Below are positions 22,590-34,640 of a stretch of 64,000 nt of DNA, one piece after another (the stretch's first letter is position 1; each line of letters opens with the position of its first letter). Location: the NCBI GenBank assembly GCA_020091685.1, contig CM034610.1, forward strand, positions 33,154,617 through 33,218,616, in the 5' to 3' direction. Both the position numbers and the translations under genes were made by a program. Source of the stretch: Lutjanus erythropterus. Lineage: Eukaryota; Chordata; Actinopteri; Lutjaniformes; Lutjanidae. The notes beneath the pieces were generated by a model. The model saw nothing but the letters and a program-made list of their open reading frames with translations. It was not told the DNA's origin and did no database searches.

Positions 22590-23700
22590 CAAACTGCAGT
22601 TCTGACACTGGCCCCCTACCTTCAGCCGGGTCAAAATGACCATCATAGGCGACCCAACAAAAGCCCTAGCCTTGAACCAAGAGCTGTCTGCCCTCCTGGT
22701 CAAGGGTGCCATCAAGCCGGTAGTTCCCCTATCACAGCCAGGGGGATACTACTCTACATACTTTCTGGTGGAAAAGAAAGACGGCGGATTTTGCCCCTCG
22801 ATCTCAGGGGCCTCAACAGATTCCTGAAGGTCATGCCATTCCACATGCTCAGCACAGCGGAGGTTATGCGTGTGGTTGCCGAAGGGGGTTTACTTCTATT
22901 GACGTGAAGGATGCCTATTTTCATGTTCCCATCATACCTCACCACAGGCAATTCCTTTGTTTTGCCTTTTAAGGCCGTCATTTTCAGTTTCGGGTGCTTC
23001 CCTTTGGTCTCTCCCTCTCCCCACGGGTATTCACCCGCTGTGTAGCAGCAGCCCTTTCTCCCCTGCAGTCGTGGGGCATAAAGGTCCTTCCATATCTGGA
23101 CGACTGTTTGGTGTGTGCACCTTCCCAGTCTCAAGTGGTACAGGTTACAGCTGCTCTTCTGGCTCACGTAGCCTGGCTGGGTCTCAAGGTGAACCTCAAA
23201 AAGAGCTGTCTCGTCCCCTCCCAGACTGTCACTTTCCTCGGTGTGGCTCTGGATTCTGTCACCATGAAGGCCTGTCCATCACTTCGGCAGATGGACGACA
23301 TCCTCCCCCTCTTCCAGCAGGGCAGTTGGTTGCCCTACATACAGTATCTACACCTCCTGGGCAAGTTGACGGTGGCTGCAACTTTTGTTCCCTTGGGCTT
23401 GCTGTCACTACACCCCCTTCAACAGTGACTGAACAGCTTTCACTTGGGTGCCAAGTGGCACAGGCACAGGAAGATCATGGTGTCATGGTGCTGCCTCCTT
23501 GCTCTCCATGGAGGAATAGTGCCTTCATGTTGCAGGGCATGCCCATGGGTCCTGTTCCGTCCTGTCGGGAGACCGTCACAACAGATGCTTCCCTCTCAGG
23601 GTGGGGTGCAGTGGGGCAGAACAGAACAGCTCAGGGTGTGCAGTGGTCTGCTCGGGCCCACACAGAACATATCAATATGCATTTCCACCAGTCCCTCTGA
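22590..23700 (+). pseudogene. DIRS reverse transcriptase/RNase H, copy 2
   Basis: Pieces in two frames read YYSTYFLVEKKDGGF, LRGLNRFLKVMPFHML and SIDVKDAYFHVPI. They continue with VLPFGLSLSPRVFTRC and VLPYLDDCLVC, so the YLDD catalytic motif is intact. RNase H follows in a second frame, with VTTDASLSGWGAVG supplying the Asp, then WSARAHTEHIN. At least three frameshifts (about 22800, 22960, 23428) disrupt it. Compared with copy 1, the segment joining RNase H to the recombinase is deleted near 23700. Confidence 0.75.
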
Positions 23701-23834
23701 TTATGGCAATGCTTCAGAGGGTTCTTCAGCGGGGCCACAGAGTGCTGCTGGTGGCCCCCTTCTGACCAGGACGAACATGGTTCCCTCTGCTGCACAGGCT
23801 CTGTCGCAGCTCGCCATGGCGCCTCCCCGACAGG

Positions 23835-24933
23835 ATGGACCTCCTGTCTCAGCTGGGGGGCTGGGTCTGGCATCCCAACTCTTGCCACCTTCAGCTGTGG
23901 GTTTGGCCTGCAGGGCCTGATCCGCTGCTGAACGAGTGTATTGGTGCTGTCCGTAATACTGTTCTGAACACCAGGGCACCATCTACCCAGGTGCAGTATG
24001 AGAACAGGTGGCGGCTGTTCTCTGTTTTGTGTTCAGGGAGGGATGAGGGCCCTGTGCACTGCTCTGTGCCTACCATTTTTAAGTTTTTGCAATCTCTTTT
24101 TGATGGCGGTCGGTCCCCCTCTACCCTGAAAGTGTATGTGGCTGCTTTTTCATCTCGACATGTTCCAGTTGATAACAACACGGTGGGGTGCCACAGGCTG
24201 GTGTCCCTCTTCTTGAAGGGGGCTCTGAGAATACGTCCCCCATGATCACTGAGAGCTCTGGCATGGGACCTGCCCTTGGTCCTGGATGCTCTATGCTTGC
24301 CACCCTTTGAGCCGCTGGCACAGGCCTGAGGTAGTTGTCAACGAAGACTGCCTTCCTCCTCGCTATCACTTCGGCGAAATGTGTTGGCGAACTTCATGCC
24401 TTGTTGGTCAGCAGTTCTTGTTTGAGGTGGAACTCAGATGGTCGAATCCTGCATTCTTGCCTAAGGTTTTTTCAAACTCACACCTTAATCAGCCTATCCA
24501 ACTGGCACGGTTTGACCCACCAGTAGGGGAAGGGGACGAGACATCGGTGCTTTTGTGCCCTGTGCGGGCTCTGAGAGCATATGTGGACGGTACTGCGGGT
24601 ATGCGCCAGTCAGACCGGCTTTTTGTGTGTCATGGTGGGCCTAAGAAAGGTTGTGCCCTCTCCAAACAGCGCCTGTCTCACTGGGTCGTGAACATCATCT
24701 GTCATGCATATAAGGCAGGTGGTCACCCCCTGCCATCTGGTGTGAGATGCCACTCTGTGAGACGGGTTTCCACATCGTGCGCTGCCCTGAGAGGGGTGCC
24801 CCTGGAAGCAATATGTGCCACAGCCTCGTGGGCATCACCAAGCACTTTTACAAGGTTCTATCGAGTGAACATTGCCACTCCTCACCCACTGGGTGCGGTC
24901 CTCCTACCAAGTTCTTCTGCTTCCTGTCAATGA
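23835..24933 (+). pseudogene. DIRS tyrosine recombinase, copy 2
   Basis: The core-binding domain reads RAPSTQVQYENRWRLFSVL and SPSTLKVYVAAFSSRH. Box I reads KCVGELHAL, with Cys (TGT, 24380-24382) where the catalytic Arg is expected. Box II keeps HSVR (about 24751-24762). The nucleophile region FTRFYRV keeps the Tyr (about 24859). Frameshifts near 24245, 24330 and 24470 break it. Copy 1 carries the same Cys at box I. Confidence 0.7.
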
Positions 24934-24975
24934 GGTATGTGCCTTTGATTCCTCGTGACTTTGTTGGTATTGGTC

Positions 24976-25302
24976 ATCCAGTGCTTATGGCACCCCCTGT
25001 GGCGGTCAGGAAGGATGAAATAAAATGAAAGTTCCGTATGTAACTACGGTTCTATGAATCCTGGATGACCGCCAGAGCATTCAGTCAGTCAGAATCCTTG
25101 TGGCTTAACGAGAAGATTCTGCAGGAACAGATCCTGTGACGACACCGGAAGATATAACCTATCCGGGGTCATCAGGGGGTCCCTCATAGGTGACTTTGTT
25201 GGTATTACTATTCGACCTGCGCATGCGCGAGACGGAGTCATTCAGTGCTTAAGGCACCACCTCTGGCAGTCAACCAGGATTCATAGAACCGTAGTTACAT
25301 AC
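24976..25302. repeat. DIRS internal complementary region and right inverted repeat
   Basis: GTAACTACGGTTCTATGAAT (25041) is mirrored by ATTCATAGAACCGTAGTTAC (near 25279-25298), enclosing about 220 bp. Part of the interior (ATAACCTATCC at about 25155) matches the left terminal repeat in reverse. This fits the DIRS replication model, in which the internal region templates both ends. Confidence 0.65.
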
Positions 25303-26333
25303 CTAACTTTTATTTTATGCACACGCCTTCAAGTTCACCTGGACCTTATTCTTAAAACTTAAAAAGCTACCCCTCCTATTATCAGGAGATTTGGGTTGCC
25401 AGAAATTCATAAACATAGCAAACAGGGGGACAACAAGTCTTCTCTGAGTAGAGCTGTGCTATTATGATGCAGCTGACAGCTAATTAAACTTCCATACTAA
25501 AATTTCTATTGTGACACTGTGCTGCTCCATAGCATTACAATATATATGTATGCTTGTGAGGTAGTAGGAAGTCCAGCAGTTACCTAGAGCCTCTTGAGAC
25601 ACAAGTATGTGCTTTTTTCTTTTTTGTTGTACATTTCCTCCATTCGACTGTATTTTTTTTTGTCATTTCTCCCTCTGCTGCTTACGTCAAGCTGGCTGAC
25701 TTCACCAGTGACGAGGTAACCATGAGCAATGAGACTTTTCCCCCCAATTATCAGTATACTCTTACGCCTCTACAGTACATCAGTAACATTTCAACATTAG
25801 CAACAACAACACTAACACACACACATATAAATACACAAATTAGCATACATAAATGGGCTCCAGAAGTCTGCGTGCACTACAAAGAACCATTTTTATTTGC
25901 TTATTATAAAATTATAAAATAGTGACTATTAGTAATTTAAAAGCTGATGAACCCACAGAAAATGATCACCGACTTAGTTTTTCTACCCAGCACTACAGAA
26001 CATTTTAGCATCTTTTACCTTACTGTTTTGTTTTATGGCTTGTAAACTGAAATTGGAACCAGTTGTTTCTCTGTAATTGGTAGAGACCAAACCAGAGCTG
26101 AAAGGAGAGAGTGAATGGGTGGAGACAAACACAACCCCAAATGAGAGCTAATATTACTCTGTCTGCTTGATAATGCAATGCTAATACATTTGCCATAACA
26201 ACTTTATGAGGCAGTGTTGTGCTTATAGCTTGTTCTGTGGCTTGCTCAAGGTAAAAAAAAAGTCAATTAATGCAGGCTTGTTCACAGGATGGTATTGACA
26301 GACACATAACATAACATTGGGTGTACAACAATT

Positions 26334-26441
26334 CTGTAAGTCAGGCGTGTCCGGCTTGGCAGGAACAAAAACCTGCAGCCACATGGCCCGTCATGGAATA
26401 AAGTCATCAGTCAATAAAGTTTGGACATGCCTGCTGTAAGT
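26334..26441. mobile_element. 92-bp hAT MITE
   Basis: An exact 8-bp duplication, CTGTAAGT (26334-26341 and 26434-26441), flanks 26342-26433. The ends are CAGGCGTGTCC and GGACATGCCTG, an imperfect inverted repeat with one mismatch. It has no coding capacity. Confidence 0.85.
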
Positions 26442-26960
26442 CATCCACATGCCACCTGCAGTTTATTTGTAAACACATACCACCAAGCAGACACATACAC
26501 CAACACAGCCACATTCTCCTCCATAGCTTCAATAGAGTCCATAGTTGACAAAGACCTCTTTCCAACAAATCTTAACAACAGTGTCTGTATTGTGTATTCA
26601 TTCCTCTCATACTTTTCCACCCTGCTTTGAAAGGAGAGTATCTTTGGTGACATGGAGGTGTGTACAGCCTTGTTGCTCCTGTGTTGTACTAAGACAAAGC
26701 TCCTGTGTGATTCCCTGTAGCTCCACCTCAGTTATTTTGTGTCTTGACACTCCTCCTGACGTAACGCACCCTTACCACAATAAATAGGTATATTTATCCA
26801 AGAAGCACATAGAACCAGATCACTCAAAGCCACTAAGTATTGTTTCTCCTCCCTTTACTGTCCCACTGAGATCCATTCCTCTATGGCTATATGTGTTTAG
26901 CTTTACATTTTCCATCCTTCTCTGGGGAAGACAGGACCAGGAGAGTTTCTTTATTAGTGA

Positions 26961-27624
26961 AAGTAGGACAGTGATACTTAACCTGTGGCCCTGGGACAAA
27001 TCTGGCCCCCAGTAGGAAGCAGGATGGACCTCTGACCATTTTCTATTTCACAATGAAAATACATTTATTGACACAGATTTTTCCAGGAAGGAGGGACAGA
27101 TATTGAAGTTTTGTATGATGGATTAGTAACATAGAAGCCTGACTTTGTGTGATGGCTTTTCAGGTGCAAAGTGCAGTTGGAGAGGAGCAAAAGTTTGGCC
27201 GAAATTAAGATAATTCTGATCCTATAAATGTATATGTCACTCTAAAAGAGCTTAAATATGCTATTCATTATATCCCTGGTAGGAGCAGTCTGTGTTTATA
27301 GTTTAGGATTATGACTCCTTGCATGCAAGTTCCAGCTGTTTGATGTTGTATAAACTCAAGCATTTGCAACTAAAATGCAGTTGTATTTATCGATTGCAGT
27401 AAAATATCTAAAATCCTTGCACTAAGTTATATTGGTTCATATATTAAGTTAGTAAGTAATTTTGTTTAAAATTAAAGAATTTCAAAGAGAGTCATAGGCC
27501 TTTTAATGTTTATTCATTTTGTCTGCTATATAACATTGATGCTTGTTTATTAATTGGCCCCTGGCATCCTTTATTTTGCAAAAGTGGCCCCTGGCAAAGC
27601 AACTTTAGTATCCCTGCAGTAGGA
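26961..27624. mobile_element. 648-bp non-autonomous hAT element
   Basis: The termini CAGTGATACTTAA (26969) and AGTATCCCTG (ending 27616) form an imperfect inverted repeat. The flanks AAGTAGGA and CAGTAGGA form an 8-bp duplication with one mismatch. The GTGGCCC and TGGCCCCTGG motifs near each end are typical of Charlie-like hAT ends. Confidence 0.75.
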
Positions 27625-28107
27625 GACAGTAACTGCTGATTCACAATACACGCTTGAGCTGTGTGCGACGAAACCGACACTGAACTGCTGTGGCTCACAC
27701 ACGCTGTGGTGTTCACACAGACTGCGTTTCTGCTGCGAAGCGGTTGCTGAAAGCCCAATCTTTCTACAAAGAGTTTGGAGAATAGTTTGATGAGAAGAAA
27801 AGAGTTGTTTTCTGAAGGCAATCAGTGATTTTCCCTTGTCCAGAGAGGGTGGGATGGAGGGATGAAGGGGAGAAGGAGTTGAGATTTTTTCATAATCTGT
27901 TAATACGGGCACCGAAATGAAAAGCCACAGGTAACGCCATGGACATATGCTGCTCAAGCATGTGAACCAGCTGTCTGAGGTAGACAGTGAGTAGTTTACA
28001 TGCATGCTGGTAACCTTGCAGTATATCAGGGTGTTTTGAAGGCTTTCTTTGCATGTGTTTTTGCATGTAAATATTCATATCATAGTTACAGAAACAGGAA
28101 GTCTATG

Positions 28108-29975
28108 GTCTGTGGCAGGGGTGTCAAACGTACGGCCCGCGGGCCAAAACTGGCCTGCCACAGGGTCCAGTCTGGCCCGCGGGATGACTTTGGAAAGTGT
28201 GAAAATTACAGAGAAGACATTAATTAATGTTAGGGTTGAAACCATTCCTAGAGTAATTCGAGTAATTTGATTACTAAAATATGTTTAAATCCAAACAACT
28301 GTACAGCACACTGTGTTTCACATGTGGGGGTTATTATAGACCAGAGTATTGATGAGTGCCGACATTTAAATTTTGATGTTATCACATGGCTGCAGCATCT
28401 CTCCTCTCTGCATCAATGCAGCTCCTCCATACACACACACATACAGTACAGACACACACAGAGGAGGTCAGTGTGATTCTCTGACCCTGTCTGTATCTGA
28501 TCTGTTGACTTTCGTCATCAACAGGATGTTTTATAAAGACAAAAAGACAAAACCTAACTCACATTCTGGGTTTTACACTACATATTAATCCACCCGCGAT
28601 TCAGTTTTCACAGCAGCAGAGAAGCTGCGTGTGGAGGAGACTGTTGTCAATGACGGAGTTTATTACAACAGTCGAAACTAATGTGATGGTTAATGACATC
28701 GACACCAACCAGATGCACTTATAAAATTAAACAACTGTATAAGGAGGCCTATACGTAAAACAGGAGAGTCTGTGTTTCTCTGTGAGAAACTTTCAGACCT
28801 TCTCACAGCAGAGTGAACAGGTGAGGGAGGAGAGGAGGGCAGACTGATCACTAATCAATCACTGATACCATCATCCTCTCGGACTGATTAAAAAAATAAA
28901 AATGCCAAAATTGGTGACAAACCAAACCTGGGTGTCCACACAAATAAAGTATTTGTGTAAAACACTGCAGAGTGTAACACCCTGCGGTTTACAAACAGTC
29001 TGCTGTCATTAGTTTGACAGAGAGACAGAGAGGGTTGTGTCTAGAAGGGAACCCTAGACCTGCGAAAGATCGCGCAAGTTTGATTATTTTAGTAGAAGTA
29101 TTGGAAACAAATCTCGCGAGAGTTGTGCAAATAAAGAGTTACCTTCTAGACACGACCGAAAAAGGTGCGCAGCTCAAAAAATAGAAAATCATGTTGTGGT
29201 GTCGATGTTTTTAATGTGGCGGGCCGCCATAAATAAAACACTATTCACTGATCCACAGAGAGTCACTGAAACACTGATCACTGACCTGCTGTGATGGAAA
29301 AAATACTCACATTCTTTATTTAAGTAAAAACGCTAATACCACAATGTAAAAATACCTAATTACATTTTTAAAATTTTGCATGTTATTGTTTCCATTTTTG
29401 AAAAATCAACATTTTTATTGCTGTTGTTGTACTTTAATTGTATTCTTATTGGTATTTTTTGATGACTAAACACAGACCTGCAAACTCATAAGAGGCGAAA
29501 AAGGTGGCATGTTGGTAAACCAGTCCCCTGTCCTCTGGGGGTCTGGGAGCGTCTGTCCTGCTCCAGAAGAAAAATGTTGTGATTTTAACATGTGAACAAA
29601 ACATTCTGGTGACTGTTTCAGTTGAAAGAGTTAGTTCCATCTTCTGTTTGTGGTTTCTGCAGACATTACTGCCTTTACTTTTACCTTTGTACTTGGAAAA
29701 AAAAAGTAGAAAGTAAAGTAAAAACAGTAAAAGTAAAGTTACTGAATATTTTTAATTTAGCAATTTACCAATTTACATTGTTCTTAAATAAAGCAAAAGT
29801 AATGTAATAGAAAAACAGAATGTGCAGAACGCGCAATATTTCTTATCTGATTACTGGATTAATCGGCAGAATAATCGATAGATTATGCTTTAATTTTACT
29901 GGTCCGGCCCACTTGAGATCAAATTGGGCTGTATGGCCCCTGAACTAAAATGAGTTTGACACCCCTGGTCTATGG
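28108..29975. mobile_element. hAT element (CAGGGGTGTCAAAC ends), copy 2
   Basis: The element runs 28116-29967, from CAGGGGTGTCAAACGTACGG to TGAGTTTGACACCCCTG. The flanks GTCTGTGG and GTCTATGG give an 8-bp duplication with one mismatch. The part 28614-29967 matches copy 1 (11129-12490) in reverse orientation. The left 500 bp is not shared. A segment reading GGGTTGAAACCATTCC near 28233 resembles the end of yet another hAT family, suggesting an older nested insertion. No transposase frame remains. Confidence 0.8.
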
Positions 29976-32216
29976 TATACTCCCATGAATCAGCTGCCTG
30001 TAAACATCATATTTCAAATATGATTAAAAACATTCACATTACAGGAGTCTAGTGTGCATGTGCATGTGCATAACCATACTCTCTGTGTGCGTGTTTGTCT
30101 GTCAAATAAATCCCAGTTTCTTCTTCATGGATGGATTGGTCCAGGAGATCAAAATGGTTTACATCCAGTACCATGATGAACTAGTCTAGTATAATTCGAT
30201 GGCCTGTTGTATTAGTTAAGACTGGCATTTTGTTTCATTGATATCATACTTTTTACCATATCTTACTTGAAGTAATATAAACAACAACATAAACCCTTTT
30301 TTCATCAAACAAAAGAAGCAAAGTTCACAAATGTTAAATGTCTAAAAAAAAAAAAAGCTATACAAGAGCTTTGTAGTAAAATGGGCATTGCATCAATTGG
30401 ACAAAAAGGAATAATTCAACATTTCAGGAAATTAGTTTATTTGCTTTCTTTCCAATGCAAAAAACTGAGCAAAGCACACATTTAAACACTCAAAAAACAT
30501 TCAGTTCATATCTTGGTAATCCCTAATAGAACATGAATATAAAATAAATAAATTATCAAATATTTTTTCATTAATTTATTTTGCTTTCTTATTACTTTAC
30601 TTTATTTTATTTTACTTTATTTTACATCCATTCTTCTTTGTTTATGAAGTCCATACACTTCAGTGACCTTCTCTAGTGGAAGGCCAGAACCATCTTCAGA
30701 GCTTCTTCAACAAAAGAAATAGAATTTCATGCTCACTGCATTTTCAAAGTTCATTTCATTTTACAATGCAGGGCTGTACAATGAAATGCAAGTTGTTGCC
30801 CCTTGCATGTTGCACAAGAAATACTTCTTTGTTTATCTTGGAATATGAAGGATGAGTTTGCAGCTTGAGGAAAGAATCTGACCTGTAGTCAGGTGATCTG
30901 GCAGCAGATACTTCTACCAGACAGCAGCAGGGTACCTCACCAGGGATTTAATCAGCTGGATGACAATGACACATGACTAGTGCCACATGCACCGCTTTGA
31001 ATAGTTTCACAGCAGAACCATCCAGAAGCTCTGGCACTGGGGCTTGGCAGTGGTGTCGGTGTCCCTCTCTCTTTCTCTAGTACGAAGGCCATAAACCTAG
31101 CTGGTAGGCTGACGTAATTGTTCGAGACTCATAGACAGGTAGGGCAGGAGTCTCTGGAGCAGTTTCATTTAGTTAATTTCATTGTTTTGATTTCTATATT
31201 TGTATGTGTGTGGTTTTAGGCGTACAAAAGAAAATAAATAATATTGGACATTTTAGTCTGAATAACTTAAGCATAAATCCTCCTTTGTGATGACTGAAAT
31301 ATTAATTGGTATATGTACTTGAAATTTACTTTTGCATAACAGCTTGCAGTAAAAAAAAAAACAGTGATGGAGACATGAGCAAGGACAGTGCCCTTCACCA
31401 CAGTCAGTACAATAACTGCATAAATTTTGAATGTCTTGATTGTATTGTTTTCATTCACCAGAGTGGCATTTTCACATTAACCAACTATTAGCTGTTTCTC
31501 TCATTACTTGTTTCTCTCATTACATGTTTACTCATTGACTGAATATGTACCTCAGTGCGGCTGATTCCTAGTCCTCTAATTTCATATCAATTTCTAAGGC
31601 CCTTTTCAGACATGGAATACTTTTTTTAAAACAATATTTTTATTAATTTTTTCACTTTTACAAGTAAAGAATCGATACATAATATGGTCCACAGAAATAA
31701 AAGGCAAATCAAGCAAACAAACAGACATAACAAAACAGACAAATAATAAAAAAAACAAAAAAACAGAACACCAGCTCAGATCCATATGAATAATACCCAG
31801 GGTTACAGTAAAAATGTGTGGTATGAGCAATCAAGAAAATCCCTGCAACATGATATTAGAGACCCCAGGCTCTACGTAGTTCAAATAGGGTTCCCAAACT
31901 TTATAGAATTGGTCTGTTTTTAAATGTAATATACATGTAAGGTACTCTAATGGCACTAGATCAAACACCACTTTTTGCCAGCCTTTAACAGTTGGTACTT
32001 TTTCATTGATCCACTACAATAAAATATTCTTCCTCGCTGCATAAGTAAGAATACAATACAGCCTCTTATTATGTTTTGATGTTAAACGTCGGCTTGGGAG
32101 GCCTAATATGAGAAACAGAGGGTCCATCTCCAGTTTTAAACCCAATATCTTTTCTATTTCAGATAACACATTAGACCAATACATTTGCAGTTTCCAACAT
32201 GACCAAAAACAATGAG

Positions 32217-32701
32217 TTACCCGGGATTTACACCAGGCGTGCCTGCGCCACGGAACAGCTGCACCGTGGTTGTGCTCCGTCATGCACGCGACTTCAATTT
32301 ACACCAGCAGTGTTTCAGAAGCGTTTCAGCAGCGGAGCGTTTTGCCTGTCTGATTATGTTTACTTGCTCTGATTTTGTTGATTAAGTCCTCTTTCCTTGC
32401 TCTTTGTGCTTCTACCATGGATAAGCAGGCTACATAGTTAAATAGTTTATTTCCTGTCTGTCTTTATGATCGCGAGTCTGCACGGGGTCTTTTATTTTGA
32501 AAATCAACCAGATTCTCCCCTGTTTTCCGTGCCTGACTTCCTGCCCGTTCGACCAGCTCTGAGCCAATTGACGCGCCATCCGTCAAAAACTCGCTGCGTA
32601 TTCTCCGTAGAGCGGAGCGCAGAGCCGCTTCTGGGACGCTGCTGAGACGCGCAGCGCAGCCATTCTGCGGCGCAGCTGCACCTGGTGTAAATGCCGGGTT
32701 A
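32217..32701. mobile_element. PIF/Harbinger-type MITE
   Basis: The ends CCCGGGATTTACACCAGG (32220) and CCTGGTGTAAATGCCGGG (ending 32698) are inverted repeats with one mismatch. They are flanked by a 3-bp TTA duplication (32217-32219, 32699-32701). A TTA/TAA duplication is the PIF/Harbinger signature. The element is 479 bp and GC-rich in its right half. It splits the zinc-knuckle codons of the L1 ORF2 and so post-dates that L1. Confidence 0.8.
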
Positions 32702-32956
32702 GGGTACCAATTTCTATCTTGCATTTAAGGCACATGGGTGAGAGAGTAGAATCGAAGCAATGTCTGCGGTTGGGGGATATGTGCATTCTGTGTTTAATTT
32801 TTTAACTGCATTGCTGGGGCACAATTGCAGACTGAAATTGATTTAGCATATCTCCAGACATCCTTCCACTCTTCATCATCCATTGTGATGTTTAGCTCCT
32901 TCTCCCACGTGCCTTTAAGCCTCTGCACCCTTACTGGGGGTGCAAAATACATAGCT

Positions 32957-34240
32957 TTATAAAACACTTACAGATATCTCTCTATCTGTTAAAAATAATA
33001 ATTTCTCAATAGGAGAGCTTTCATGGTTCTCAACTATCGTAGTACTGTGCAAAATATAATGCCTTATCTGCAGATAACGAAAAAAGTCATGTCTGGGGAT
33101 AGAATACTTCTCTATCATTTGTTCAAATGTCATGACTACATTATCAGAGACCATCAGTCTATGAGTACCATTATCCCCCCACTGCTTAAAACCAGTATCA
33201 AACATCCCAAGTTGGAAATCAGGATTATTCACAATAGGGTTGAAAACAGATGTAAACTTTGACCTTTCCTCAAGTCGACATACTAATCGCCAGGCCTTAA
33301 GTGTATTAAGTGTGACCGGGTTATTACAACTCAGTCTGATATTTTTAAATTTCTTAAAAAACAGTAAGTCCCTTAGTGGATACTTTGAAAGGGAAGTTTC
33401 AACTCCCAACCAAATAGAGTTTGAGGTATTTACGACCCAGTCATAAATATACCTCATGTGAGTACACAGCTGATATGTTCTGATATTTGGTAAGTCTAAA
33501 CCCCCTACAGAACCTGGCAACTGCAATGTAGCCATCTTAAGTTTTGGTCTGCGCTTGCTCCATATGAAGGAACATAGCCAGCCATTCAGGTCTTTTATCA
33601 CCCTATTTGAGAATATGACCGGAATCATTTGAACAGGATACAACAATCGAGGTAATATATTCATTTTAATCAAGGATATACGTCCCAGCCAGGAGACAGG
33701 CAAAGAATTCCATCGCTCCAAATCCTGCCTCACCTTCTCGAACAGGGGAACAAAGTTTGTTTTATACATTTGCCTAAATTTAGGGATTATGAATATTCCT
33801 TAAATATACAAAACCTGCAGGAGACCACTTAAAGGGAAAAGAAGGTAAGGCAGCTGGTATCGAATTTAGGCTCCCAAGTGGCATGGCTTCAGATTTGGTC
33901 AAATTAATTTTATACCCAGAAAATTTGCTAAACAGATCAATAATGTTAAGTAGAGCTGGTATTGACATCTCCGGATTGGAAATAAATATCAAAACATCAT
34001 CTCTATACAGACTTATCTTGTGCTCATAATCAACTAGTAGACCCCATATAGCAGGTGCCATCCTTATGGCCTCCACCAACGGTTCAATGGCAATGGCAAA
34101 CAAGAGGGGCGACAAGGGGCAGCCTTGCCTCGTTCCTCTATACAATGGAAAACTGTCCAATTTAAGCCCATTGGTCAAAAGAGCCGCCTGAGGACTATCA
34201 TACAGAATTTTGACCCACCTAATGAAATTATCAAAAAAAA
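32957..34240 (-). pseudogene. L1 ORF2 fragment (RT and thumb)
   Basis: Frame 33780-34178 reads RGTRQGCPLSPLLFAIAIEP, then ISLYRDDVLIFI. The catalytic YADD is changed to YRDD. Frame 32957-33769 continues with RWNSLPVSWLGRISLIKMNI and PGSVGGLDLPN. The coding sequence resumes downstream at 32760-32700 (SPMCLKCKIEIGTL). It is cut by the MITE and ends at 32219-31850 (HCFWSCWKLQMYW). Together these two halves form the CCHC knuckle. Frameshifts and the YADD change make it inactive. Confidence 0.8.
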
Positions 34241-34640
34241 CACATCTGAACAGAAACTATTATACAAAAACAAAAAAGCCCAAATACAATGGGGGCTGTC
34301 CCTGCCACCTAACCTGCAGGGCATTTTTAACCTCTTCCACACCGCTCTCTCTGCACAAGCCTCATAAAAGAAAAAAAGAAAAAACAGAAACAGATCTGTC
34401 AATAATACATGAATGAGGCTGCACCCTGTTCTTCTCTGGCACTCACACATAGATTCAACAGAAACTTAAGTTTGCTCATGGTGGCCATAACCTGGTGCAC
34501 AGACAAAATTGACTCATATGCATAAACATAAAATGTTATACGCACATATATATGTGCGCAGATACGGAGCAATTAGAACATACTTACGTAACATGTATGG
34601 ATGAAATCAGGTAACATAAAGCCACAAACTGACAGACATA

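Larger units (their letters stand above)
18932..25302 (+). mobile_element. DIRS-like retrotransposon, copy 2
   Basis: The inverted terminal repeats match over more than 100 bp. The left repeat (18932-19022 and about 20558-20635) aligns with the reverse complement of about 25075-25302, including GGTGCCTTAAGCACTGAATG. An internal complementary region at about 24976-25075 mirrors the outer ends, as known for DIRS elements. The order is gag, RT/RNase H, then tyrosine recombinase. A 1.5-kb Helitron-like element splits the left repeat. Frameshifts break every ORF. Confidence 0.85.

Noticed and set aside
25686..25716. Possible 24-nt microexon, CTGGCTGACTTCACCAGTGA then CGAG, followed by GTAACC
   Set aside because: Exons 4 and 5 already join in phase. 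No independent support exists, and the acceptor CGTCAAG is weak.
27571..28005. 144-codon minus-strand open frame
   Set aside because: The composition is random-looking, with no motif, splice context or family resemblance. It partly overlaps a hAT element end.
30115..30190. Short open segment after an AAATCCCAG acceptor, reading DGLVQEIKMVYIQYHDELV
   Set aside because: It ends at a stop without a donor and no coding context was found nearby. It may be chance.
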